Shown piece after piece: positions 1 through 9,711 of a stretch of 19,557 nucleotides of DNA. Position numbers and translations under genes: made by a program. This DNA is from Fragilaria radians (Eukaryota; Bacillariophyta; Fragilariophyceae; Fragilariales; Fragilariaceae). Position 1 is the first letter of the stretch, and every line of letters starts with the position of its first letter. Location of the stretch: the NCBI GenBank assembly GCA_900642245.1, contig CAAAJI010000112.1:1-19557 (forward strand), written 5' to 3'. Below the pieces are notes generated by a model that was not told where the DNA came from, did not search any database, and saw only the letters and a list, made by a program, of their open reading frames with translations.

Positions 1-1994
1 CTTTGTTGGATGATGGAAAGTAATGTTAGTGGTACTATGGGAATACATGATTTTTGTGGAACCTGGATACTACCAACCAACACTTTTCTCGTATGTGAGT
101 TCTCAAGAGAAAAGATCGAATGAAAAAAATTCCCTTTGGCTGTAGATAGAAAATTCGAAGTTATGAACTCACAAAAAATGCAATCTACATTAATTGTCAA
201 CATATTCTCCGCATACTAGGTTTGGTGAAAAAACAAGTTTTCTAATCCCAGCTTATCTAAGATTTTAAACATTTAAATTAGGATTCAAAGGTTCATGTTT
301 CATCTCTTGCTTCACTCCATTAATGATATTTGTAACGCATGTTTGCTGTTTATATTCATTGTAGATTGCATCAATTGAAGATCTTTACTTTATGTATGCT
401 GGTACCTCATGCGTAGGTTGTCATTGCTAAAATACTTGTCTGAAACTATTGCTAAATCAAAGAAGTTATCATCTCTGGTCTCACATTCATAACTGCCAAT
501 CACTTCACTTGAATAAACTTATGCCTAACGCTTATCGGGCTAAAAGTAATGGAGGTATACCCCAGTTTGCTTTGCCGCGTGAAGATAGTGTTGTCATTAG
601 GCTTACGTGTTGGCTAGAGTTTATGATATCTCCTTTAGCATATATCTGAATGTATTCATGGAGCGGTTAGATTCCTTCTATTTCAAGTGGCTCAAGTCCT
701 TATGTCAACTTCTACCTTTTGGAGAAGCAGTTTTAGGTAGGGGATATAGTAGCGATGTCCATTTACCTGAATATGTCTTCTTCTGTTGCTGCCACTCTTT
801 TTATATAATTACCAATTGATTTGTAGTACTCTTCCTGCAAACTTCTTCTATGATGCGTTTTCTATGTTTGTGTGTCATGATCTTGAGTGCTGGGGCCTGA
901 TTTTTGTCAGATTCGTCTGAGCTTAAAATTATGCCATGCAAAAAATAAGGCCAAACATGTAAGTTGGATCTCTTACTTGATTGAGATTCTCCTCAAAGCA
1001 TTGTAAACATGTCTTTCAGGGCATTTACAAGTCATTTTTCATTTGAGAAAGATTATTCTTAGTCTCATATTCATTATGCATATACATTAAACGCTTTGTG
1101 TCAAGGGGATGCATTAATAAACATGCGCGGGTGCTAGTGACACTGACGTATGAAGTACGTTCGTGAGCAATTCAATTCTTTTAAATTGGAGATTGGAGGT
1201 ACCGTCGCCATTTTATAGGTAGAGCTATAAAATCGTTGTTAGATATGAAAGGGATTCCTTGTCGATAGATCAAAATGTTGCGAACAAAAACATAACTCTG
1301 AACAACATAACGTTAAACACTGAAGAAAACAGCAATATCACTGTTGATCAGGTAGTTCCTCCAAGAAACGTTAAAAATATATTTCGCTATCCTTGCATGG
1401 TAAACTATTTTGCGCTAAAAAGTCTAGTTCAAGTGATCCTAAACAATTCCTTAACTTCAAAGCAACATTGCTCTTTTTATCCTCACATGACATGTAAGAT
1501 CAAGCAATGGTTTAGCCAACATTTCTCCTCATGATGGAAGTGTACTAAAGTTTTCAAGGTTGATTTCCCATTTCAACATCATAGCGTATTCTCTAGTTTG
1601 TCATAGAATGGGATATCTACTAGCATTTGACACTTGAAATCTATGCATACTTATCCTGTTAATCCTTGATTCATGTGTTTCAGCTGTTGAAACGACCACA
1701 TAGGGTTCTGTTTTCTATATGTATTGTGGGATCCGTTGGACTTTCCTTCACTTTTCCCCCCTGCTGAACGGTTGAAGAGTTTGGTTGATATCGGTACTAT
1801 GAAATACATTGCATGTGCAAACCATAGTAAAATGCAACGTCGAACGATGTAACCTAATTAATTTTATCGCACCAAAGGAATTCGCCAACATTTTTTATGT
1901 CACCAACTCACAACCTGTGGCTCTCATCTTCTAACAACGCAAGGAAATTTTCAGAGTAAGGCACACATCTACCTATCTATTGGACTAATCCACA
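1..1994. other. Intergenic region with no recognisable gene
   Basis: No stretch reads as a known protein on either strand. The longest open frames are short (about 60-90 codons), with ordinary AT-rich composition and no recognisable domain. One frame is open from 1223 to 1534 on the plus strand and is rich in Asn, Ile and Thr. Its first in-frame codons lack a convincing ATG, so it could be a relic exon or chance. The final 100 bases, including the short tract just before 1995, probably hold the promoter and 5' UTR of the LRR gene, but I see no clear TATA element. Confidence 0.5.
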
Positions 1995-4509
1995 ATGCCA
2001 GGAAGAAGACAGATTCGAAGCGATGAACATTTATCGAACATCGATTCTGATTCAAAAGTGGTTCGTGCAGTAACCGACATCGTTCCATGTTGCGAGGACA
2101 CTCTACATCAGGTGAACGATCGCACTTTCTTTCAAGTTGCTGGAGATGTAGCACCTTGCCTTGCGGATGAAATTCATGAACTTCATGTATACATGCATCA
2201 GACGGTTACACCCTCCTCCTTTGATACCAATGCGTCGTCAGAAGGAGATAACTGGACAGTTGCATCGATGATAGCGGAAATAGCGCTGAACCCTATCGCG
2301 ACCTTGTCTGTTGCTGGATTAAGTTTGTTAGATGATGACTCTGACGAAGGAAACGAGTATACGAAGAAATCTAGACGAAAAGGAGGAAAATCGAGCTGTG
2401 CCTCACGTGTCGGTTACTTCATTATTCGAAATCTTTGGATTGCAATCCTTGTTATGGCAGGAGCGGCATTCGCAGTTGCTGCTGTTCTTGATGTTAAGTT
2501 TAATTGGCTCTCTACTACTTCTCAAACGAGAGAATCCAGTAATGGCAATTCTTCCGCTATGGTCCTTACTCCAAGTGTTGCACCATCCATGGCCACTGGC
2601 TTTAACACCATAAATATCCCCACTACAATGACAATAACAGAAAGTTCTTTCCCTTTCATCCTCTCCTCTTCTCACTCAACTCTTCCGACTGTTAAAAATC
2701 CCATATTTACGCCGTCCTCGAGGAGGCCTTTCAAGAGAAAATCCATCACTCCCAGTCATGCATCCTCCACGATCTCACCCACAAAGGATTTTGAGGGCGA
2801 CAAATCGCGTCATCCTTCCCCTTTACAAGTATCATTGTCATCCAAAGAACCAACACCTACAATCGAAGTTATGGTAACGTCTAATCCCCAAAAATCATCG
2901 ATGCCGATTAAAACATTGAAACAATTCGCCCTTGATTTTGGTTTGTATGTCCCAGGCGATCCACAGTCTCCTTTGCGGAGAGCTCTTGTATGGTGCATGT
3001 CACAAAGAACACCGGCATCACGTCAACGAATTGCATTAGCTACACTATTTTTCAGCTCTGGAGGCGAAAGCTGGACTGATACACTGTCGTTTCTGTCAGA
3101 GGACGAAGAATGTAGGTGGAACACAATATACGGAAATATCTTCAAGGGTGTATTCTGTAACGAATATGGTCAAGTAGAAACAGTTGCTCTATGTATGTTA
3201 CCAGTTGCAGAAATGGATGCTTCATTGCTTTTTCCATATTTTCTCACATTTTCCTTTATCAGTCGACAATAGACTCTCAGGGCGTATTCCGAAGGAGTTG
3301 AGGATGTTACTTTACGTGAAATCACTTCAGTTGAATGATAACGAATTGGATGGAACATTACCCACACAGCTTGGAAGAATGACAAGTCTAAGAGTATTGG
3401 ATGTTAGTAACAATTCGATATCAGGCACTCTTCCTTCCGAATTGGGTAAATTAAGTGAGCTAGAAGTCCTAAATATACGTCACAACAGTTTGAAAGGAGC
3501 TTTTCCGTCTGAGATATCCGATATACCTGGCTTACTTGCGTTGTGGTTGGACAGGAATGACCTTACTTCTGATTTGACAACAAAATGTAATGCTCACGAT
3601 GGATTATTTATATCTGCGGACTGCGAGGAAGTTGTTTGCCCCTGTTGCAGTATTTGCTGCAGTGGAAAGAAAAATGCTACCACGTGCGCCTACGAAGATT
3701 ATCAGATATCTTCAATTTCCCAGCTTGATTCTTTTGCCGACAGTTTTGGTCTTGAGGTCCCCCCTGATCACGATTCACCTTTACGACTAGCCTTAGAGTG
3801 GGCTATGACTCAAAGCCGGCAAAAGTCTCGTGAACGAATCGCTCTTGCAGCTCTTTTCTTTAGTACTGGTGGGGAGAACTGGGCTGATCCACTTTCCTTT
3901 TTATCCGAAGACGAAGTATGCCTATGGAATACTGTACACGAAAATGACGTTAAGGGTGTGCTTTGCGATGCAGATGGGAAGGTAGATACTCTTTCCTTGC
4001 GTAAGTAAAAACGCGATACAGGCAATATGTAAAGCTGTTCGACTTGCTTTTCTCATTCTATTTTATTTACAGACAATAATCGCCTATCAAATACCATTCC
4101 TGTAGAGTTGAGAATGATAACAAGTTTGAAAACTCTCAAGCTGAGTAACAACCAGTTACAAGGGACTTTAACGACGCAATTAGGAAAATTGACAACTTTA
4201 AGAGAGTTTGATATAAGTTCCAACGAACTATCAGGCCCTATACCGCCCGAATATGGAAACATGATCGCCCTAGAAGCTCTCAATATACGGAATAATCGAC
4301 TTACAGGATCCCTTCCTTCCGAGATATTGGCTATTCCTGAGTTATCAGCGTTGTGGTTGGATGGAAATGAGCTATCGGGAAATTTCACTACATTTTGCGA
4401 TGGCCATAACTTTTTTATCAGCGCTGACTGCGGAGCAGTTGCTTGCCCATGTTGTAGTGTCTGCTGTCAGAATAAAACGTGTAATTCGATGAATTTTTTG
4501 GGAAGTTGA
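1995..4509 (+). CDS. Membrane-anchored LRR receptor-like protein with a tandemly duplicated ectodomain (three exons)
   Basis: Spliced model: exons 1995-3192, 3263-4000 and 4073-4509, 790 residues, all in frame. Residues 1-145 are a hydrophilic N-terminal part ending in a basic stretch (KKSRRKGGK, about 124-132). One membrane helix follows at about 146-165, then a Ser/Thr/Pro-rich stalk to about 300. By the positive-inside rule the C-terminal part faces outside. It has two units of about 246 residues. Each unit has a cap with GGE-(S/N)-W and a C-x-W-N motif, then about four plant-type LRRs (N-x-L-x-G-x-(I/L/F)-P), then a Cys-rich end (CPCCSICC near 527, CPCCSVCC near 772). There is no kinase domain, so any signalling would need a partner. 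Diatoms have many LRR proteins of this general layout, proposed as recognition or adhesion receptors; the ligand here is unknown. The start is the first ATG of a long open frame, and an upstream exon cannot be excluded. Confidence 0.88.
2907..3714 (+). repeat. Ectodomain unit A of the LRR gene (cap, LRRs, Cys-rich end)
   Basis: This is the first of two homologous units within the gene, including intron 1. Residues 305 onward (I-x2-L-x2-FA-x2-FGL, then SPLR-ALxW, RxRIALA-LFFS-GGE-W, LSFLSEDE) match unit B position by position, as do the LRRs and the closing CPCCSICC motif. Confidence 0.85.
3193..3262 (+). other. Intron 1 of the LRR gene (70 nt, phase 1)
   Basis: The donor is GTATGT at 3193 and the acceptor TTTATCAG ends at 3262. 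Removing it joins the end of cap A (VETVAL) to the first LRR of unit A (DNRLSGRIP). Reading through instead reaches a stop at 3270-3272 and loses the LRR frame. The split codon becomes TTC (Phe 400). Confidence 0.88.
3715..4509 (+). repeat. Ectodomain unit B of the LRR gene (cap, LRRs, Cys-rich end)
   Basis: This is the second homologous unit, including intron 2 and running to the stop codon. Similarity to unit A is clear along the whole length at protein level and patchy at DNA level, so the duplication is not recent. Confidence 0.85.
4001..4072 (+). other. Intron 2 of the LRR gene (72 nt, phase 1)
   Basis: The donor is GTAAGT at 4001 and the acceptor TTATTTACAG ends at 4072. It joins the end of cap B (VDTLSL) to the first LRR of unit B (NNRLSNTIP). 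It sits at the same place in the repeat unit, in the same phase, as intron 1. The split codon becomes CAC (His 646). Confidence 0.9.
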
Positions 4510-5501
4510 CCATTTCATGGCTTATAAGTGTTGGGCGTCACTGTGACAATTTGTCATCAATTGCTATATAGACATCAGTTGCAACTTGTCACTTATAAAA
4601 GCTAATCCTTGTATTCAATCAGACTCACTTCTTCTGTACGTTACCACCCATAAATTATCAATTTTCTTTGCAAAAAGGAAAATTTCTTAGTTGCAATTTT
4701 TATCTTTCCCTTCGATTCACAATCAATTGTATAATTTTAATTCAATAAAGACCCTGAATGTTAACAGAACTCCGTACTTAATGCGTGTATTTTTTAATAT
4801 CAAGCGTGATAAACCAGCAAAATGCTTTCCTGATTTTTACTCTACGATTGCTTGGAGAGGTTAAGCAAGAGTTATGTTGTTGACTCCCTTGATAATGAAA
4901 AATGAAGAAAATTGATGAAATCCTTCTGCAATCAGGAGAAGCCTACTAGTAAGAAAGTCTTGACAAGAAACGTTTGGCGAGTGTAATCAATCCAGATGCA
5001 TCAAAAATAGAGCACCATATAGATTCAGGAGTGAAATTGATTTCAGAAAGCGTTTATTTGACTTTTTACGGCTGAAATGTTATAGGAACCAGAGAAATTC
5101 AATGTTGTCCAACAGCACCGATGAATATTATGACATGAATCAAGAAAGCTGGATCCTGTGGCCAATGTCATTAGATACATTCTTGTTGGGATAAAAGGAG
5201 TGAAGTATTATTCATTTTGAAACCGCTTTTCACTTGGAAGTGCCTTAATTTATGAGTCAATTGCTTGCTTACCAAAACTGCAAGTCATCAATGGCACATT
5301 TTTATAGTTTTCAAAATAGGGTTCAAGTTATTACTTGCAAAATAGGATCGTGTTGCGGCCCAATCAAATGTTAAGCTGTAAAGACAGTCGTCATTCCTTT
5401 TTGAAGTTTGTCATTCTGACTGGTCCTCTTGGATTAAGTAGAAAACTTAAAACTAACACTTTGACATCACAATTCGATTCTCAAGAAGCAATATTGCGTC
5501 C
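4510..5501. other. Intergenic region between the LRR and bHLH-PAS genes
   Basis: AT-rich, with only short open frames and no recognisable domain. The first part should hold the 3' UTR of the LRR gene and the last 100 to 200 bases the promoter and leader of the bHLH-PAS gene. I see no repeat, LTR or RNA gene in it. Confidence 0.5.
4744..4749 (+). terminator. Possible polyadenylation signal of the LRR gene
   Basis: An AATAAA hexamer lies 235 nt past the stop codon in an AT-rich tract. The hexamer is common by chance in such DNA, so this is only a candidate for the 3' end. Confidence 0.25.
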
Positions 5502-6652
5502 ATGGATACAATGAATTCAAACTCATCGAATGAGAGCAGAAGCGAAGTTCGTGACAATCAGCCTGGTGAAGATGTTGTATCTCCTGATCGCCATGATTCA
5601 CTAAGTATATTTTCGCCTGTAATTGATGAAGAAAGTTGTGAGTCATGCACCTCCTTCTGATTCAAGTACATCTGAGAATTTGATTTCTCTATATCCTTCG
5701 CTAAATCCTGACGCACTCAATTTGATGAACTTTAGGCATGACCTCTAACGCGAACAAGACGCATCCTTTTTGGATAAACTCACAATTTGAAATGCAAATT
5801 TCAGGTACCGAATTAAAGCGAAAAGAACGAAATGCCCGAGAGAAAGAAAGATCCTGTCACATAGCTCATCAGATTCACGAACTGAAATGCCTACTTCGAT
5901 CTGGAGGCATCAATACATCTGCAAGCGAAAGTAAGTCATCGATTCTTGAAAAAGCAGCTAAATACATCAAGTTCCTACAAAACAGTCAGTATGAAGCCCA
6001 GATTGATCGTCAACAAATGTTCAAACAACTGCTCGATACTAGAGCCACAACAGGAAACAGACTATTAGGCACACAAAATGCACAGTTATCTCCTAGCGGA
6101 TATCTATCATATCTTTCATTCCAAACCGATGATGGGATACCTCCAAAGGATATTCTTCGAGGCCCGGCAATTGTTCTCGATATGACAAGATCAGACGACT
6201 TAAAATTTCGATTGATTATCCAGGCTTGTTCGGCAGGAATAGTGAGTGAGCAAATTTGTAAGGGACGTACCTAGAAAATTATGTCCAAAATAAAAAACTT
6301 ACATTTTTGTCTTTCACTACTAAAGGTTATATCGTCATTGGGTGGAGAACTGATTGAATGCAATGAAACATTCTGTGATATAGCAAAGTCTACTTTGCAA
6401 CAGATCTGCAGCATGACTATATTCGATTTGATAAAGAAAGAGGAGCTTGATTCCGCCTACGCTAAGCTAAACAAGATGTTAAGTCAGGGAATGCCATTCG
6501 AAAATTCTTACTCATTCAAACAACAGTCTATAATTCTCCGAGGAGGTGCGAAAGTAAATAACGCTGACATGGAATTAGTCTTAGTTAAGGGGGATGATGG
6601 AAGGAATATTTGCCTTTGCCTCACTGTTCACCAATGTTATGGGTCAGCATAA
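5502..6652 (+). CDS. bHLH-PAS family transcription factor (three exons)
   Basis: Spliced model: exons 5502-5637, 5736-6241 and 6326-6652, giving 322 residues. The bHLH domain is at about 73-127. The basic region RNAREKERSC keeps Asn 78, Glu 81 and Arg 84, the pattern that reads E-box type DNA. Helix 1 (IHELKCLL), a loop of about 14 residues and helix 2 (ILEKAAKYIKFLQ) follow. Residues from about 203 form one PAS-like domain: ACSAGI at the exon 2/3 junction, then LGGELIECNETFC and FDLIKKEEL. Diatoms are known to have bHLH-PAS factors with a single PAS domain, whereas animal members usually have two, so this length fits. It should act in the nucleus as a dimer; its targets are unknown. Residues 1-46 are Ser/Asp/Glu-rich. 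The start is the first ATG of the exon upstream of a good donor. An alternative acceptor at 5803-5804 would remove 23 residues just before the basic region. Confidence 0.85.
5638..5735 (+). other. Intron 1 of the bHLH-PAS gene (98 nt, phase 1)
   Basis: The donor is GTGAGT at 5638 and the acceptor CTTTAG ends at 5735. The split codon becomes TGC and the frame continues at the ATG at 5738. A second acceptor (AATTTCAG, ending 5804) is also in frame, so the intron could be 167 nt. Without splicing, exon 1 reaches TGA at 5658-5660. Confidence 0.65.
6242..6325 (+). other. Intron 2 of the bHLH-PAS gene (84 nt, phase 0)
   Basis: The donor is GTGAGT at 6242 and the acceptor CTACTAAAG ends at 6325, with a pyrimidine-rich tract before it. 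Splicing joins ACSAGI to VISSLGGELIECN inside the PAS domain. The unspliced frame hits TAG at 6272-6274. Confidence 0.85.
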
Positions 6653-7320
6653 TTTTTCTATTCTGTCAAATATAATGTTGATAACTACACATGCATTTTT
6701 CGGCACCTTAAATGTATAATGTATCCAGAAACATGACTGTGTAGACACTTATATATATGCTGTTATGTAAGAATGCAGCACTATAGATAGATGAACATCG
6801 CTTTTGCTCAGATACTTCGTCGGGACTCACAAAGATTGCAAGTGCTAAATATCGAAAGACTGCATCGCCCCACCTATAGAGGTATAATGCGAAAGGATAT
6901 AGATCATTCGTATTCTGTAGAAAATTGATAACTTTGAGGTTGGAAAAAAAAGGATTTCGCAACGTAAAAATCAGTGAAAATAGTTTGAATGGATCTGGAG
7001 GTAGCCCCATTAGTTTTTACATCATTCCACAGCTGTGGGTTACTTGGGGTAATGTTCACGGATCTAATGACAATATGTGCAAATTGAGGTACTATCTTGC
7101 AAAAAAAGGCAGATTATCCTCCAAGAAAGTTAGCCTAGATCTCCCGGTAAAGGAGCAGTTATCATGCAATCATGCCCAGAAGCGGCATATCTGTTGATAC
7201 CCCATTTACTTCTTTTTACCGAATCGAATGGCAGTGAATGGATCAAATCCAGATGGATACTATGAAAAGTTGGGGTATAAAAATTTTATGAGTAAAGTTA
7301 TGCAGTTTGGGGTTAGGGGG
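6653..7320. other. Region downstream of the bHLH-PAS gene with no assignable gene
   Basis: The first part is the presumed 3' UTR. A plus-strand frame is open from 6925 to 7197 (about 90 codons, with Trp-rich and Lys-rich parts). It matches no family I know and lacks a good ATG context or introns, so I do not call it a gene. Near 7300-7320 a G-rich patch marks the approximate end of the neighbouring minus-strand Copia relic. Confidence 0.4.
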
Positions 7321-7655
7321 ATTTAGCGCTTATTGTGGGTCTACTACTACTTCATCTATTTCTGGTACAGCTTCATCTGCCACTTTTGATCTTCTTGAGA
7401 ATTACCTGGAATCCTTTCAATCACTTCATCATTTAAGGTATGGTTCTCCATATCTCCTTGATTTTCATTGAAGTTGTTTACAATTTCTTCAATAACTTCA
7501 TTAATATTATTGTCATTTTCAGCGCTGGGATGTAATCATCCTCAGTATTCTCATTATCTTGTTGATTTTCATCATTGATGTCATTCCATTCAGTATTTAT
7601 TGCATATTACCATTACGCGGAGGTGTTCTTAAGCCTGAGAACTCAAACTTAATAT
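7320..7655 (-). pseudogene. Acidic IN-RT linker of the Copia relic (minus strand)
   Basis: Read on the minus strand, shifting frames give Asn-, Glu- and Asp-rich segments (VIEEIVNNFNENQGD, then PEIDEVVVDP). Such acidic low-complexity linkers usually join integrase to RT in Copia polyproteins. Stops in every frame show that it is not translated as a whole. Confidence 0.45.
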
Positions 7656-8129
7656 TCAATCCCTTCGACTTACATTTATATGTTGAAACACCTTGTTTTC
7701 TTCAGAATCGTCACATCGAATGAACTTAGCATGTACTCCCGAAATCTTTAAATCAGTAAGTAATACCATAATTTTTGACTTCAACTCAATCTTTGCTTTC
7801 AAAAATATATTCCAACAATAATCGGTACTTTCATCAACAATTAAAACCCAAAACTTTGCTCCTCCAAGACTTAAACCTCTCATAGACCTTATATCCATCC
7901 TTTCTCCAGGAACTTGACTTCCGCCTTTTGACTCCTTATTCACATCCTTCTGCCTTGCCTTAGCAATGGCACACTCCTCACAGAGTTCAACATTTCCCTT
8001 CAACTTAATCCCGTGAATACGCTCAGGCTTCTGTAATCTATCGGCTCCACAATGACGTAGCATCTCATGAAACTTCACATTCAAAAACTTAATTTTCACG
8101 ATTCCCATTATTACTACTAGCATAGTCAT
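7656..8129 (-). pseudogene. Copia GAG-pre-integrase and partial integrase (minus strand)
   Basis: An open stretch of 157 codons. The GAG-pre-integrase zinc-binding pattern is visible as KFHEMLRHCG followed by CEECAIAKARQKDV (H-x3-H-like, C-x2-C). Integrase core pieces follow: a VLIVDESTDYCW segment and FIRCDDSEENK, which corresponds to the second catalytic Asp region. The frame stops before the third catalytic residue. At the usual first-Asp segment it reads MDIRSM. It is a truncated copy of the gene at 10030-11205. Confidence 0.75.
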
Positions 8130-8159
8130 TGTTGTTCTGAGCTTCCTTTCTCTTCAATT

Positions 8160-8723
8160 TTAAATTTTTTTCTTGACATGTCCTGACTTACGACAGTATG
8201 AGCAATAGTTTTGTCCAGTCGTGTTTCCAATGTTTCCGCCATTGTTGTTTGATTTCTTCTTACATTGGAATGATTTATATACTTCTGGGCTTTTCTCTTT
8301 CTTCAGAGCTGAACTCCTAAACTGCTTTTCCACTTAACCATAGACTTGGCTCATACTTTTTCTTAAGTCTTTCCCAAGCAATAGCAGCATTACCCTCTGC
8401 ATAATCACTTGATTTACAGCCTTTAACCAAGTTAAAAGCAATCTTATTGCTGCTTTTCTTATCATCAGTGAACAAAATGAGCTCAGTGTAAGAAACTTCA
8501 TTGAGTTTGATGATTTTAGAAATCTTCTTTTCAATATCGGAAAACTCATCAAAACTTTCATCTTCCTTGGGTATTGACAACTTAGGAAAATCCTTGAATC
8601 GGCATCTCTTAGCCTTAGCAAGAATTTCTCGCTCCAAATAGGCCATCCATCAGCCTTTCCACAGAAAGGAATCACTCTAATTGTGTTTAAATCAGTCATA
8701 TCAACTTTAACGATGAATGCCAA
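8160..8723 (-). pseudogene. Copia gag remnant (minus strand)
   Basis: It starts with an ATG at 8723 and a Copia Gag N-terminus containing a PIWSEKFL motif. A one-base loss near 8620 shifts the frame. The next frame (to 8317) carries FKDFPKLSIP, ELILFTD, AFNLVKGCKS and AIAWERLKKKYEP, typical of Copia Gag. A further shift leads to a zinc-knuckle core CSYCRKSGH near 8200, which ends in a stop before the last Cys. The middle of Gag seen in the copy at 18738-18910 is missing here, so about 300 nt were lost. Gag forms the virus-like particle; this copy cannot encode one. Confidence 0.75.
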
Positions 8724-8902
8724 ACAAAGGGTGAATAGTCAGGAGATTCCTCAGGAAATTTAATAGAAAAAGAGAACTAAAACAGGTACCCACGTTTAAA
8801 CATGTTGGGAAGTAGTCTCTTCAACAACAAAGATGAAAGTAAAGAAGTCAGATAGAACTTGAGACAACAAGTTCCAACGTTAAACGTTCAAAAATGGATA
8901 CC

Positions 8903-9038
8903 CTAAAAGTTGTGACTACTAATTTAAAGATCAAGCTAAACAATGACGCACACAATCTTGTGATTTCTTATATCTCTAACCGATAAACCCTAAACTAATA
9001 AAGCTAAGTCATGATGAACGTGAGGGATATTTCCAATA
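8903..9038 (-). repeat. 5' LTR of the minus-strand Copia element
   Basis: About 136 nt. On the minus strand it begins TATTGGAAATATCCCTCACG and ends CACAACTTTTAG. The same ends bound the repeats at 12926-13079 and 19309-19448, which fixes the limits to within a few bases. It lies directly upstream of gag on the minus strand, so it is the 5' copy. Confidence 0.75.
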
Positions 9039-9099
9039 TGTACTCCCACAATTCCATGTTAACTTTGATGCACAGTTTGATTCTTTACAAGGAAGTCTT

Positions 9100-9502
9100 G
9101 GAAATTCAACCCCAGAGTCCAAGTGACAAGAGGAATGTGGCTTTAAGGAATCACAACGGGAGATAGAAAATAAATTTGCCAAAACTTCCAATGTTTTCTC
9201 AAACGGAACTAAGGCTCTTCCTGACATTATTTTTGGTGTAAGGTTTATTCAGCAGTTAGGCCTCATATTTGAGTTCAAACACAACGCAGTTAGTTGGGAT
9301 GAAATCACCGTCCACAGGGCTCCGATAATATATATGAACTGACAGCAATGGACAATGGTGAATCAGAAGCCCCTAAACTTGTGCACAAAGCAATCAAACA
9401 ATTGGAACGAAACATTACTGCAAATAAATACAATAAACACCATTACAAGGAAATGATACTCAAGTGTGCCCATCTCTCTGCCTCGCAACAATATGAATTA
9501 TT
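9100..9502 (+). pseudogene. Ty3/Gypsy-type protease-RT junction fragment
   Basis: From 9220 the frame reads PDIIFGVRFIQQLGL followed by NAVSWDEITV. This matches the end of a retroviral-type protease in diatom Gypsy elements (D-x-I-x-G-x-D-x-L-x2-LG, then T-x-x-W-D-x-I). The active-site-distal Asp of GRD is replaced here (GVR). After a stop near 9342, an open stretch (9348-9502) contains NITANKYNKHHYKE and HLSASQQ, which fits the segment just before Gypsy RT (A-x-Y-x-KA-L-x-x-V, H-L-x2-Q). Upstream, INLPKLPMFSQ near 9170-9205 in another frame fits the mid protease. It is flanked by Copia DNA on both sides and truncated at both ends. Confidence 0.5.
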
Positions 9503-9711
9503 GTTAATTGTTGCATTAAAGGTAGTTTCAATTTGAAAATTGAAAATAATCTCACAGATTATTTGAGTTGTCGTATTAGTGAGGATATGAAGTTAAATCA
9601 AATCTCGATACTTCAACCACATTTAATCAACAATTTACAAGCCAAGTTTGGAGATGAGATTGCGAATAACAGAGTTTCTCAAACTCCCGGGACTCCAAGG
9701 TTCAAAATTGT
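9503..9711 (+). repeat. Displaced copy of a Copia RT segment
   Basis: Nearly the same sequence as 11957-12169, with scattered substitutions and a deletion of about 4 nt near 9522. It encodes the stretch around LKIENNLTDYLSC and PHLINNLQAKFGDEI, late in the RT region. It starts abruptly after the Gypsy fragment and ends at the gag piece. Confidence 0.85.

Larger units (their letters stand above)
7320..9038 (-). mobile_element. Ty1/Copia retrotransposon, 3'-truncated and decayed (minus strand)
   Basis: Read on the minus strand from 9038, the order is LTR (9038-8903), a leader of about 180 nt, gag start (8723), zinc-knuckle remnant (about 8210), GAG-pre-integrase and the first half of integrase (8129-7656), then an acidic linker (to about 7320). 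RT, RNase H and the 3' LTR are absent. This is the Copia order gag-IN-RT. Frameshifts and stops interrupt the reading frame, so it is a non-autonomous relic. The protein pieces resemble those of the plus-strand copy at 10030-11205 but are not identical, so they are separate copies of one family. The left end is estimated from where the linker-like reading stops. Confidence 0.8.

Noticed and set aside
449..819. Two overlapping short open frames near the left edge
   Set aside because: Fewer than 75 codons each, no domain, in AT-rich DNA. Chance is the simplest explanation.
1223..1534. Asn/Thr-rich open frame as an upstream exon of the LRR gene
   Set aside because: Some 460 bases separate it from the LRR start, no splice pair joins it convincingly, and the LRR gene already has a complete N-terminus.
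6925..7197. Plus-strand open frame of about 90 codons as a gene
   Set aside because: No recognisable domain, no clear ATG context, no supporting neighbours or splice sites. It is kept only as a note in the intergenic entry.
7441..7600. Repetitive CATT/TTCATT-rich tract as a regulatory array
   Set aside because: On the minus strand it is the Asn/Glu/Asp-rich linker of the Copia polyprotein, which explains the repetition.
9009..9227. Minus-strand open frame of 72 codons
   Set aside because: It starts within the Gypsy fragment region and runs into the LTR. The plus strand gives the recognisable protease reading.
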